Both the position numbers and the translations under genes were made by a program. Positions 1-11,581 of a stretch of DNA of 64,000 nucleotides are shown piece by piece. Position 1 is the stretch's first letter. Every line of letters begins with the position of its first letter. This stretch comes from Siphonodentalium dalli (Eukaryota; Mollusca; Scaphopoda; Gadilida; Siphonodentaliidae). The stretch is taken from NCBI GenBank assembly GCA_032622095.1, contig CP136061.1, positions 11,981,287 through 12,045,286 of the forward strand, in the 5' to 3' direction. The notes beneath the pieces are model-generated. The model did no database searches, was not told the origin of the DNA, and saw nothing but the letters and a program-made list of their open reading frames with translations.

Positions 1-930
1 TATCTGTACCTCCATGTATTGCTGTAAGATACGCATATTTCACAAAGTTTTTGTAAACCCTTTTTACTGAGAGACAGTAACGACATATCGTCCGCGTGTG
101 TAGGACTGGTGCAATTTATGCCCAACATTTGTAGTCCATATCCTGAGCTGGCTAATTGGTTGATCAATTCATCTACGTAAATCATATAGTAAAATGGCGA
201 CAATATACTTCCCTGTCTAGCTCCCTGTAATACATTAAACCACTGAGATGAAGTGTGTTGGTATCGAACTGAACATGATACATTTTGTCAAAAGGTTGTA
301 TATTAATGTGAACAAATGTCCCTGCACCCCTAGTTCGTAAAGTTTATACAATAGACCATTTACCCAGACGGTGTCAAAGGCCTTCCAAACATCAAGGAAA
401 CACGAATACAAATTTTGTTTGCTTTCGCATACGTATGAAATGCATTCTCTCATCAAGTAGGAGGTCGTGTTGTCACTTATTCCTTTTTGGAATCCGTGCT
501 GCAATGGGTTAACTTCGAGTAAGTATGGTGTATATCGCTCTAATCGAGTCTGGATTATTTTTTCAAGTATTTTGTAAAGTACAGGCATCAAAGTGATGGC
601 TCTATAACTGTCGTAATCTGTTTAGCGGGAATATGATATTCTTGTCAATTTTGCTTTCACTTGTGTTGGTCACTTCTCGGTCAACAAAAGAATTAATACG
701 GTTAAATTGTTCTGAGTCAAAGCTCGGTTGATATAACGGCGAGTACATATTTCGAAGTATTTCGCCCAACCTTCAGTTATTTCCCATTCCTCACGAAGAA
801 CAGTTCCATTGTGCACGAAAAATGGATTTTTGTTAGCGTGTAATTTTTTTTGTTTCGCGTTTAACATGCGGAAAAGGTAATCTTGGTCCACCTCAGCGCG
901 TTCATCTATTTCGTTTACCACTTCTCTCAT
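1..930 (-). pseudogene. LINE-A reverse transcriptase fragment
   Basis: This is the RT fingers/palm of the LINE. The clearest part, 235-591, contains HGFQKG and the first catalytic motif FLDVWKAFDTVW, with both aspartates of the D-x5-D pattern present. 670-930 encodes the upstream linker (NEIDERAEVDQDYLFR), which matches LINE-B. About 110 codons between linker and palm are missing relative to LINE-B, at about 610-630, and the frame is broken below 235. The ADD motif would lie beyond the left edge. Function is inferred from family homology; this copy cannot encode an active enzyme. Confidence 0.85.
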
Positions 931-1085
931 GTGGTTATGGGATGCTCTCCTGTAGAGCCTACGAAAATTGCATTTGGCTTCTTTATATTCAACATAAGTT
1001 CCGAAATCGATTTCGTTTTGTTATCGGGGTCTTCCTGACTCTATCCATTTTCTCCGATATGCCCGCATTTGTTCATGTAACGCTT

Positions 1086-2221
1086 TTAACTCATCATTCC
1101 AGAAGGGTTAAGATTACGTTTGAAACGTTTACGAGGAAGGCACGCAGCCGATGCGGTTTCAATAGCCTGAACGATTTCTGCGTATCTACATACAGCGTCA
1201 ATGCGATACAAATTGGGATCTCGGTTTTTTATTTTGATAATTTCAATATCAAGATATCTCTGATAGTCTTCTATGATTTCTGGGTGAGATCTCACTCGCT
1301 TTCAGTCGATCCCACCATCAGCATTTACATCTGGCCCTGCATGATGGTGGGATCATTTACGGGCAAAGAAATATTTGCGGATATTGGACGATGATTCGAT
1401 ACATCTATAGAGTTATCGTCCATTATCTTAATACTGCGTACAAAATGTATGAATATATCGGGTATCAATATATGGTCAATTATTGTGCCGATATTGTCGC
1501 CTCTCTGACCAAAAGGTAAACATGTAGCTTGAGGCGATATCTCATAATTGGCGGATTTCAATTCAAGGGCTTTAACAAATTTAATGAATGCTGAGTTTCG
1601 CTTATCTGATTTATCGAAATTTCCATTTAGATCACCCATTATGATGATGTTACCGTGTACTTTATATATATCGCATATATCTCTAAATGTATTTATATAT
1701 GCTATATATTCTTCAGTGGGATAACTCGTGGGTGGTAGGTTAACTTGAAATATATACAGATAACTCCCACCTCGTAGCTTTAATTGAATCCCGATGATGC
1801 GATCATCTGCAATGTCAAGTGGACATATACAGTGTGAAAGCCTTGTATGCCACATCAGTGCCACTCCGCCCTTGGGTCTACCTGGCTTTATTGTATGGAT
1901 GGGAACTTGTTGGCTATAATCGCAGAAATCATGATATTCATAATTTGACCCCAGCATTCCGAGAAAATCTACATTGTTTTGGTATAACCAATGTTCACTT
2001 AGACCCATAATGTCATAATGATCATTTCTCATTAAGTATGTGATATATGCACCCGATGACACAATTCCCGTACAATTCCAGGTAAGGAAATTTAATGTTA
2101 TGTTCTCCATATATTTAAACTTGGTGGAATACGATAAGCTAGCACGGCATTGGTTTCGTATACGGAAATTGCATATGAATACAAACAATAATAATATACA
2201 TAGATTGCGCACATTAGACAT
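1086..2221 (-). pseudogene. LINE-A APE-type endonuclease and linker
   Basis: 1325-2221 encodes an apurinic-endonuclease-like domain. Landmarks are FLTWNCTGI (Mg-binding Asn region), LSEHWLY (catalytic Glu), IIMGDLNGNFD (Asp/Asn) and VSNHRPI at the usual SDH position, where the sequence reads SNH. 1086-1295 is a frameshifted linker segment matching LINE-B (PEIIEDY, then SAACLPRKR). In active LINEs this nuclease nicks the target DNA to prime reverse transcription. An N-terminal hydrophobic stretch before the endonuclease also occurs in LINE-B, so the two copies share an ORF2 start. Confidence 0.8.
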
Positions 2222-2314
2222 CTCTAGAACAGAAGAAATGACTCAGGAATCATTACATTGAAGAATGGTATGACAGTCAACAATCAAGCATATACTGGTA
2301 TAATTATTTCAGAA

Positions 2315-3513
2315 TTATGGTTCTTTGTGGACCCACACCCTACAAGTTGCACCAATTGGCCAGAACTTCGAACCGAGGACTATGTCAATATCATCGTCAC
2401 AAATATTTATACGAGCAGAATTACATCTTAACATTCTGATGACTGTGAATCTAATTTTATAATGAAGAAGATGTGACTTAATATCGAACACTGTTACAGA
2501 ATCGTCAAAACCGGCGAGATACACTTAAGATGTTTTAACTGGGCCATCCATTCTGTTAAAGTAGAAATCACTTTTGGACTGACGGTCATAGTTCCTATGA
2601 GTTTCCTGTTTAAGTGGTGTCTGTTTGGAACTTTCATTCGGATAATCGGGTGGAATTTCTGATTCAGTAGATATGTTGTTTATGTCTCCTCGTTCACTGT
2701 CTGTGTCTTCTTGTTCACTGTGTGCTGATTGTGAAACAGTATCATCGTAACTGTAATTCATTGCCATCTCAATTAATGTAGCCATGTCACGTTGTGTTTT
2801 TATCATCTCACCCATTGATCTGTCGACCACTTCAACAAACTGTTGCAAGCTGTTGGTTGTAGTGAAACTTCTGAACTCATCTTTCATCATATTAACATTT
2901 TGTTTAATTGTTTCGTTTACCATTTTGTCGCATGCATGAGTCGGTTGAATGTTTTTCTTGTTCACTAAATCTTTCAGTGTTGCCACTTGGCCTTCCAGAC
3001 TGTTCTGCTTTTTATGGAACTCACCAAAACCGCTTACAATTTCGCCAATATCAGTCTTTATTTGAGTTATGTCACCCTTTAGTTTATTTACACCCGTATA
3101 TTTGTCATCTTGTATTCGCTCGATGGTAAGAGTATCTGTTTCAATTTGTTCGTCCAATTCTTTAATGTTTTTGTTTATCGTAATTATGTCTGTTTTAGCT
3201 TTCCCAGTCGTTTACTATTTGCAACTTTTCCTCAATTTTTGCTGAATCGCGACTCCAGGCTAGCAATTGATGAATCAATATTGGGAACACATTGATTGAA
3301 GTCTTTGTGAAAAATTTCATTTTCTGTTTTCATGCAAGAGATGTCGCGTTGAATTTTCACCAGTGAATTGTTTATACTGGATGTACATGTATCATCTTCA
3401 TCTAGAATGGTTACGTTTCCGGCTATGGACTGTCGACCAACACTCTTGCTTCGGCTACCTTTGCTGATAACATCGATTAATGAGTCACTCTCTTCGTCTA
3501 CCATAAACTTCAT
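2315..3513 (-). pseudogene. LINE-A ORF1, C-terminal two thirds
   Basis: This is an ORF1-type nucleic-acid-binding protein homologous to LINE-B ORF1. 3232-3513 and 2525-3157 carry the acidic, coiled-coil-prone middle (ERIQDDKYTGVNKLKGDI, then LKDLVNKK). 2315-2524 carries the compact C-terminal domain (RFTVIRMLRCNSARINICDD). An in-frame TAA at 2525-2527 stands where LINE-B has a Gln codon. A frameshift separates 3157 from 3232. The N-terminal part lies on the far side of the 3.2 kb insertion, at 6693-7074. Confidence 0.8.
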
Positions 3514-3529
3514 TATATTATATACTAGC

Positions 3530-6500
3530 AGGGTTACCCGGCGTTGCCCAGGTTAATGCGATGAGAAACCCTCTGTATGCTGTGGATATTTGTTGGGGAT
3601 AGAGAATGCTCTTGATTAAAAGTGTTATACGTTTTCTCAAAAATTGTATATTCAAATAGCATCATAAAACATGATTATTACAGTCATGGGATATAAGTAA
3701 TGGCTCGCCTTGTCAATTGTCATTATGTTTGTCGCGATTAATCTGTTCCAACAATAATGAATTATGTATTTATTTACAACTGCGTATACATTAGACGTTA
3801 TAATAAGATACATGAACAGCACAAACACATTAGTTCGATAACAGATGATAATTGGGTTTTCAATATTGAAATGTATCAATCAATTTAGTGGGTTGGACTA
3901 AGTTCTAGAGGACACCTGGCTAACTCCATGAAGATACAGATGTTTCAAAGAAATTTCCAGGTGTTCATGGTGCTATATATTGGCTAAATATTCTCTGTTT
4001 AAACGAATGTTGATGCGCATACATATTAGCTACATGTGCCAGGCACAGAGCGAGATTTTGAGTTGTTTATGTCAGTCAAGGAGTCTGTTATAAAACCCTT
4101 GTCAGATGCATGTGCAGTATTGGGAGGATCCTGAAAAGTCTTAAGCTAATAACTGCATTTTCTTGTATATCAGAAGAAACTATATTTGACTGCACACTGT
4201 GACCACTATTTTTAAACAGGCCTTCCATATCTCTTGACAAATTGTAACTTTTTTGTGGAAACTGTATTGAATGGAACGGACTCAATTTTGTTATAATATA
4301 TATGCAATCCTCTGATGGTTCGGAGTATCTCAGTTTGCACGAATAAACGTATCTCTTCAATAGAATGATAAATATACATTTAATGCTTATTCTATGCATC
4401 TCTTTTTGCCAGCTCATATTGTGAATGCCCTGATTGCTATTCCCATATAAATATGACAGTTAAGAAGATATAATTGTTCAAGTGACTTAAGTGGGTCACC
4501 ATATGTCGGGATTGTGAAATGTGAACGTCCAAAACTACTTAAAATGATATGGAGATGGCCTGGGTGACTGTATATAAAGGCGAATAGCAATCTTATCAAT
4601 GAAAGTGCATATCTGCTCGCCATCCGCGACGCAAACGACACCAAATGTGATTTAATTCATGGTATATCATTAGAAAAAACGTGTATGAATTCGGTGGAAA
4701 TTGGTGCCAAATAAATTTGTACGAGCGTTTGTCTCTTTTGACATATATAAACCACTCCCATTGGACTCATGGATGCATGGTATACTGGCAATGATTATAT
4801 ATATATGTTTGGTGGTAATCAGCAACTAAAAAAATTCTGAGAATAGTTATGAGAAGAATAATATATAAATTTTGTGGAAATTTGGGCTAAAAATAGTTTA
4901 CTAAATCAATTGTTGATGCAACGCTGACTCGAACAACGCCATATTGCGAAGGTGATTATGTATTCGTTTGGTGGAAATCGGCGACAAAACAATTTTTTTA
5001 ATTTTGCCCACCTCCCCCTTTTCTTCCCCTGACACAGCGTCATTTAACATTATTTTTACCCGCACCGTTATCTTCCTTGTAAAAAGTTACCCCTCTTAGA
5101 ACGCATTGGTGCCATCTCGATTGTACCGCGTGAAGTTATATATAGAATGCACAGAGACAGACAGAAAGACAGACAGAGAGCACGATTTGATTTCTTGCAT
5201 CATTTGAGAAGAACGTGTAATGGTAATTAGTACTAAAAATATTTTGTATTAGTCTTGGTGACCGTCCTGTCCTTATATTTCAGTCTCAAGCTGCACACAC
5301 TAAGACTCATTAGAGATTAGAGATGCATATATATGAAACTGGTGAAAATTGGCGAGTATACAAATTCGTATCAAATTTAAGGTCACCATAATATCTCTCA
5401 CCATATGTCACAAATTTGGTGTATCACAGATAAGAATATGTATCAATCTGGTGGAAATCGGCACTAAACATATAGCTATAATGTGTTGTGTCCCTCTCAT
5501 CTATATACACCACTGACTCGAATGGCCCAACTTATGTCATCCTTAAACCACACGATTATACTCCTGATATCATGGAGATGATTGCTTATAAGTTTGGTGA
5601 TAATCGGCGACTAAACAATTTTTTTTTATCAAATTTGGTACCAATCCACATCCACCATCTCTCAAACAAACAGCACCACAATGGCGTCTTTAAATCACCC
5701 GATTTGATTCCTCGTATCTTGGATAAGAACGTGTATCATTTTGGTGGAAATTGGCGCAAAACAAATCTGCATCAATTTTGGTGCCCCTGTCCCTTTCAAT
5801 GCAATCCTGACTCGAATGAGGCCACATTTGACAGATATAAGCAACACCATTAGACTCATCATATCATGGGGATTATTTTGTATAAGTGTGGTGGCAGTCG
5901 GCGACTAAACTAATTATTATCAAATTAAGTGCCCACCCCTCACAATATCTCAACCAAAAGACATCAATTTGGCGTTGTTAAAGCGCACAATTTGATTCCT
6001 TGTATAATGAAGAAGAATATATATCAATTTGGTGGAGATCGGCGCTAAAATAAGTTTTTCAATTTTGGTACCCCCCTCCCCTTCCGTGCATCCCTGACTC
6101 GAACGACGCCACTTTTAAACCACACCGTTGGTTTTTTATATCATGGGTTTGGCGTTGTTAAATCGCACAATTTGATTCCTTGTATAATGAAGAAGAATAT
6201 ATATCAATTTGGTGGAGATCGGCGCTAAAATAAGTTTTTCAATTTTGGTGCCCTCTCCCCTTCCTTGCATCCCTGACTCGAACGACGCCACTTTTAAACA
6301 ACACCGTTGGTTTTTACATATCATGGGGATGAATATATATAAGTTTGGTGGAAATCGGCGACAGAAAACAAATCTGCCCCTCCCCTTTCCGGGCACCCCT
6401 GACGCGAACGGCGCGACTTTTGCCACATTTAAACCACACCATTATATTCCTCATATCATTGGGATTATTACATATAAGTTTGGTAGCCATCGGCGACATT

Positions 6501-6692
6501 TTTTGTTCTGCCCCTCCCCCTTTTCTGCCCCTGACAACAACGGCGTCACTTTAGAAAATTCTAACCCCGACCATTATCTTTCTCGTAAAAAGCTACTCCT
6601 AGTAGACCCATTTGGCATCATATAGATGGTCCCCTGTGAATTTCTATATAACACAGACAGACAGACAGACAGATATTCGCAAATATAGATAT
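3530..6692 (+). mobile_element. P1, composite dispersed repeat inserted in LINE-A ORF1
   Basis: The element starts at about 3530 (TATACTAGCAGGGTTACCCG), ends after a CAGA tetranucleotide run (about 6655-6672) and an AT-rich terminus (about 6692), and splits LINE-A ORF1. An inverted copy (P2) exists at 36131-41874 with matching ends. The body from 4.7 to 6.6 kb is a degenerate tandem series of about 150-bp units with recurring phrases such as AATTTGGTGGAAATCGGCG and CCCTGACTCGAACG. No ORF with a recognisable domain was found. A tandem core plus a tetranucleotide tail recalls the molluscan pearl/Helentron-like non-autonomous elements; that class assignment is inference. Confidence 0.75.
5974..6250 (+). 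repeat. Recent 180-bp tandem duplication inside P1
   Basis: A block starting GGCGTTGTTAAA at about 5973 and again at about 6153 is repeated nearly base for base, including ATGAAGAAGAATATATATC and GGTGGAGATCGGCGC. The neighbouring P1 units are much more diverged, so this duplication is younger than the array around it. Confidence 0.8.
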
Positions 6693-7074
6693 AGATGTCA
6701 TTAGACATTCGCTTGTTTCTGTTGTTTCGGTCAACCACATTGTTTCCAGATTGATTTCGCACAACTCGTTGTTTCATTGCAGATGATTGCTCATATGGGA
6801 AATATTTGTTTGACTTGGCGTGAGTGAATATATTCTCCCTTAGTGTTTCTAGTAATTTGTCCTGATTTCCGACGAATTCAATAATAGTTGCTGTGAATAC
6901 ATCGTGCGTAGTCGAGCTTATGAATTCGAGAACTGATTTTAGATTGTCAGATATTTTGAGGCTGTCATCCGGTTGCCGAGTATACTGGAATTACTCAACG
7001 CTGGCATACCAATCTGACAAACAATCGTGTAGGCTCCGTTTGTGGGAATCAGTCGAAGCGCTGCTTGTCGCCAT
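6693..7074 (-). pseudogene. LINE-A ORF1, N-terminal third
   Basis: This continues LINE-A ORF1 on the far side of P1. The ATG at 7072-7074 opens a frame reading MATSSAST. A TAA at 6991-6993 interrupts it, and later coding includes the MKQRVVR and RMSND segments matching LINE-B ORF1. The join with 3513 is colinear with LINE-B across RMAVDIYKLMKFMVD, which shows that P1 landed inside this gene. Confidence 0.75.
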
Positions 7075-7085
7075 ATCGATTAATT

Positions 7086-7940
7086 GATGTTGTTGTTGTG
7101 CTATTCTGAGTAGGGGATTCCCTTGATAGTGAATATTGTCACTGAACCATGTAACTTTCTCGCCGCGAAGCCTAGTAAGTCGTCAAAACGTCATTTCGGC
7201 CAATTTATATTTATTTATATAATAGCCCAGTGGCTTATTTCGGCCAATTTGGCCGGTTACTTCATGTGAGTTTTTCATCTGACGTGTGTGTCGGAATTCT
7301 GATATGGAGGATTTATGTAAATGTTAGCCCAAACTACATTTCCAAGTAACGATGGTTTTGTTGTTTATTTTGAGGAATAATACCGCGTCAGATGAATTCA
7401 GCCCAAATATGTTAACAGTTGTCGTGTAAAACATTCGGCAGTAAGTAAGCGTTATTTAGTATTTGTGGATGTCCTTTAACATGGGGAAAATAGACTACCG
7501 CGTTTGAACGAGCATTTAAATTGTCATTTTTAATGTATAGCAACTTTATAATCAATAACAGAGGCATTCTCTGTCAAATAAGGTCGCTCTATTTACGATA
7601 CCAATTGGGGAACATTGTTAATTAAATTACGCGTAAACTTAACCTTCTGCAAATAGAAAAGGTGTCAGAATCGGCGTACTCGCCCCACGGCTAACTCGCC
7701 CCAACCGGCGCGTGCCAACTCGGATAAAAGGCCAACTCGGAATAAAAGATGCATACGGGGTGTTATATGGCGTTTGGTCCGTTGTTTCTCAATGAATATT
7801 TTGGAAATTTGGTGTATATGTCCGGGCTGGGACATGGAATACAACAACGTTTGAACTGTTTTTAAATTTACAAATTTGTTGATTTTATTCATTTTGTTTT
7901 CGTTCTGAAACACACTATAAAGTGTATATAATATAATAAC
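7086..7940. other. Unassigned AT-rich spacer with a shared repeat
   Basis: No gene was seen. It contains a roughly 140-bp stretch (7284-7425, AAATGTTAGCCCAAAC, then TTCAGCCCAAATATG) found again at 15075-15240. It also holds two TTTCGGCCAATTT motifs (7193-7245) and short ACTCGCCCC/AACTCGG repeats at 7677-7745. Confidence 0.5.
7284..7425 (+). repeat. Dispersed repeat D, copy 1
   Basis: A noncoding segment that matches 15075-15240 in the same orientation. Shared landmarks are GTGTGTCGG, TGTAAATGTTAGCCCAAAC, GAGGAATAATACSG and CAGCCCAAATAT. Each copy lies next to a LINE or a LINE-break junction. The family is unassigned. Confidence 0.65.
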
Positions 7941-8240
7941 GAACACGAGACATACATAATTTATAAACTGTTAACAACATATATCAAATTCAATACATGA
8001 CAAAGATGACTCAGTGGAGTTTATAAAGTGAACATAAAAACATTGAGGTAAGAATCTTTTTAAGGAATGCAACTTTATTTAATAATAATAAACACATAAA
8101 TTAAAATAACAAACATGAGACATACATGATTTATAAACTGTTAACAAAAGATATCAAACTCAATACATGACAAAGATGACTAAGTGAAGTTTATAAAGTG
8201 AACATAAAAATATTAAGGTAAACATCTTTTTAAGCATTAC
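7940..8240. repeat. Two-unit direct repeat, period about 170 bp
   Basis: Unit 1 (about 7940-8062) and unit 2 (about 8107-8235) share GAGACATACATRATTTATAAAC, ATACATGACAAAGATGACT and TTTATAAAGTGAACATAAAAA. No coding sequence is evident. Confidence 0.8.
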
Positions 8241-8249
8241 TAAACCGTT

Positions 8250-10620
8250 TAGCACAGTCCACTTCACTCATCCGATCATCACTAAACTTCATATTTATCT
8301 TTATATTGATCTATCAGATGAGAGCTATCAAATATTTTTTTAATTTTATAGGAAAAAAATGGTCGCCAGCGGCCATATTGCATTTACGTTATATGTTATC
8401 GCGTCATGTCGATATCTAGTATTACTTAGAAATTTCACCATTCCAGATTCATAATTGCTCCATTGACTGTAACAGATGGAATTATTCCCCTCTTCGGATA
8501 GAGTGTCACTGAAACTTTATTTTGTCAGACTGTCTGTATAGTCATTGATTATATATGGCAATAATATGTAATAAGATGTAGCACTATTTTATTTTATATT
8601 TACATGCAGTGCTGTTTTATACAACAATTCTAATCCCCCTAGATCATCATGTGATCGACGATACATCGCGCGAGGACCTGGTTGAATTACGGGGGGTTTT
8701 ATGGATAACTTCTGTCCTCAAGCTAGATTATACTTATGACATTTAATGGCATGTTTCTAACGTGGCGGGTTATATATGCTTGAGACACCACCACTCTTCA
8801 ATTCACATAAAGTTATCAGCTGTCATATTCGGATATTAGAACCCATAGCCATGATATATGGTTTATATTTTGTATACTAGTAATATTGTTATTTTCAGTA
8901 CCTTTATATACCAGTACTGTGTATAACAATGCATATAAATTAATCCATGTATACATGTATATCGATTCAACGGATTCAGTGGTTTTGTCCATCAGTCTAT
9001 CAACTTTGCGGGGGAAACATGGCCGCAAGCAGTACACCCTGTTAAATTTCGGATTTGAATCAATTGGCGCACCCTGCATCCAGCTTTTATTGGAGAACTT
9101 TTTCTCATGTGGATAGTTTGGGTCACCGCTAGATGTGAGCCATGTTTTGTTCTCAAGCTGTCCCTGTGAAGACATCACTGCCAGCGGTGTTCTTGAATTT
9201 TACTATTTTTATGGCTAAATAATTTGGTTGATCCTACAGACGACACCCCTTGTCCGATTGCCACCAGATTCCACAATGATCTTCTGGATAACCAGGGTGA
9301 GAGTAATCTAATTTTCCCGAATTTCGTTACAAAACATTACCACAGGCAACAGTTTGGTATCTTACTGTTTGATCCTCTTTTGCGTGACTGAATTGTTTAG
9401 CAACTGTACAGTCATATCCCTCATCTGATAGTCACCACACTTTATATTGATCTTCGGGCTGATAACTAGATGGGAGCTATCGAATGCTTTGAATTTTTTT
9501 GGAAAACATTGTCGCCAGCAGTCATCTTCTAATTTGGTTTTTACACTCAGTTGTATGGTCATAATGATACTGCATATCAGAATAAACATCATAAAACACG
9601 TTTATGTTACACTAATTTCCATAAACAAACACTATTGGGAGGCCAAGAAGCAATTAAAGTATCATTAGTGAATCCAAATGTGGCCATCTAATGGGTGTCA
9701 AATGCCATCCAATATGTGTCCAGGCCACACTATATGTTTCCAGAACCATCATATGGGTGTCCAGGTCCACCATACACACTATTTGTTTTTTTGATGGTTT
9801 TGAAGAAAACCCCATAGTCCAGTCAATCTACCGATTGACCTTCAACAAATTGCAACATGGCGTCCAAGCTGGCCGCGGCTACGTGTTTTTGCTTTTGTGG
9901 AAAATATATTCGACCAATCGCCATGAAACGACTACGATATCGTAGTCGAGATGGCGGTCATTTTGTTGTTTCTGTGACCTAGAAATTGTATCTAACCCGC
10001 ACATATTAAGTCACATCAAATGCCATGTTGAATAGCCAATAATTATTAATCCATAATACCATGGCAAATTCTAAATGTATGTAGAGTTCTGTTGAAAATT
10101 GTAACAAATTATTTTCAGATAAATAATCTATTATGGTGGCCATAATAACCTAATATGACAGTCAATTTATGTCGGCCATTTTAGAATATGGACAACTAAG
10201 TTGGGTCATCAGTGCACGAGTAATGTTTGTAAAATTACAGTGTGGTTTAATATAAATAGATATCACTAGTAAGTATCATTATGACCATAAAACTGAATAT
10301 CTAGACATTTACGCGAAAATGGGGAAGTCGATTTAGCGGCCATTTTGTTTGTTCCTTGACATACAAATTTTAACTGAACCACATGGAAGTCACACCACAT
10401 GGAGCTCACATCAGATGGACTACTGAAAATTTTCTGCATACTAATCCACAATACCATGGGAAATTGTGAGATTATGGCCAACTAAATTGAGTTATTATTG
10501 CAGATACAAGGGTTGGAATAATATAGGCGTGTTTAAATAGAAATAGATATCACTAGTAAGATTCTGTGTATATAAAGTTTTAGGAACAATAACTATATTT
10601 AAACAATGTGCATTTATAAT
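8250..10620. repeat. Degenerate array of GGCCGCC/CCATxTTG-type repeats
   Basis: No gene was seen. Several diverged blocks resemble the units of the 18.1-19.9 kb tandem array: GGTCGCCAGCGGCCATATTG at about 8361, GTCGCCAGCAGTCATCTT at about 9510 and similar blocks near 9880 and 10160-10340. Another recurring phrase, ATAGATATCACTAGTAAG, occurs near 10256 and 10542, and AATACCATGGSAAATT near 10056 and 10451. This looks like an eroded older array of the same or a related family. Confidence 0.5.
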
Positions 10621-11580
10621 TGTAGTCATTTATAAATGTTTAATCTACATTCGAATATGGCCAACATTATGTTTTGTATCTATAAATGCAACACGCGATG
10701 GATAAATTCAACATGCGATGGGAGGAGATAGCCGAAGGTATGTCAGAACTTTATTAGTTCATCACCTCATTAAAGAGTGAACATATTGAGGCCATGGTTC
10801 TGAACACCAAATATAATTCAGACATGTGAACTATATGCATTCAATATATCACAAACTGTGTTAATATCTTCCGATAGTCCTTTATCGAATATTATTATTC
10901 CAGATATATTCAAATTTGATCGATTATTCTGGATGTATGATCCCAGTTTAGTTTATGAATTATGACCAAATATTCCCTGAGCTATCCTTTCATCCCATAA
11001 CTTCGTAAATACCAACTCAACTATACTTGTTTTAATAGTGGTAAGGGTGGATATTAACTCATGTTCACAGTGTTAGTGAAATCCATGATTTGAATATTAC
11101 TCAACGTTAAGTTAAATTTAACACCAGCAGTGTTATATACATGTTGAGTTAGTATAACTTATAGTTGATTTAGTCAATTTACAAACCTGTGGTTGAGTTA
11201 AATTTAACACCCTCGGTTATAGAGTGTGTTAGATATTTCAACGAACCTACATATTCGTCAATTCGTACCATAATCTCAACTGTTCAGATCTATGCCTGGT
11301 TTGAGATAACCCCGCCTACTGAATTTTCTGATTGGCTGCGCCATATATCTATATATAGATAACATATTTGTCCGGGGAATCTAAGATTTCGCCTAAAAGA
11401 TCAATCATTTTCACACTTTGTCTGAACTTTATTGCACAACAAGCATTTTATGCGACAGAAATGAATATAGTGAATGATACTCTTTTCATTTCTGTAAATA
11501 CTTGGCAGTGAAGTTGCGTAATTCGTGAGAAATCTGCGACTTTCTACGAAGAATAAGTTACGTACGTTCTTCGGGGTGCT
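10620..11580. other. Unassigned spacer with GTTAAATTTAAC palindromes
   Basis: No gene was seen. At 11100-11215 the perfect 12-bp palindrome GTTAAATTTAAC occurs twice, each followed by ACC and close to CAGTGTTA or GAGTGTGTTA. The first unit of the downstream 209-bp array begins just after this stretch. Confidence 0.5.
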
Positions 11581-11581
11581 A

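Larger units (their letters stand above)
1..7085 (-). mobile_element. LINE-A, old non-LTR retrotransposon copy, interrupted
   Basis: A minus-strand LINE runs from the left window edge (reverse transcriptase) through the endonuclease to ORF1, whose start lies near 7074. Every part aligns by eye with the better copy LINE-B (52.2-57.8 kb) in the same order: RNA-binding ORF1, APE-type endonuclease, linker, RT. It is inactive. An internal deletion near 610-630 fuses the motif IIFP of the linker almost directly to the RT segment SYRAITLM, there are several frameshifts, and a 3.2 kb repeat is inserted at about 3530-6692 within ORF1. The 3' end lies outside the window. Confidence 0.85.
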
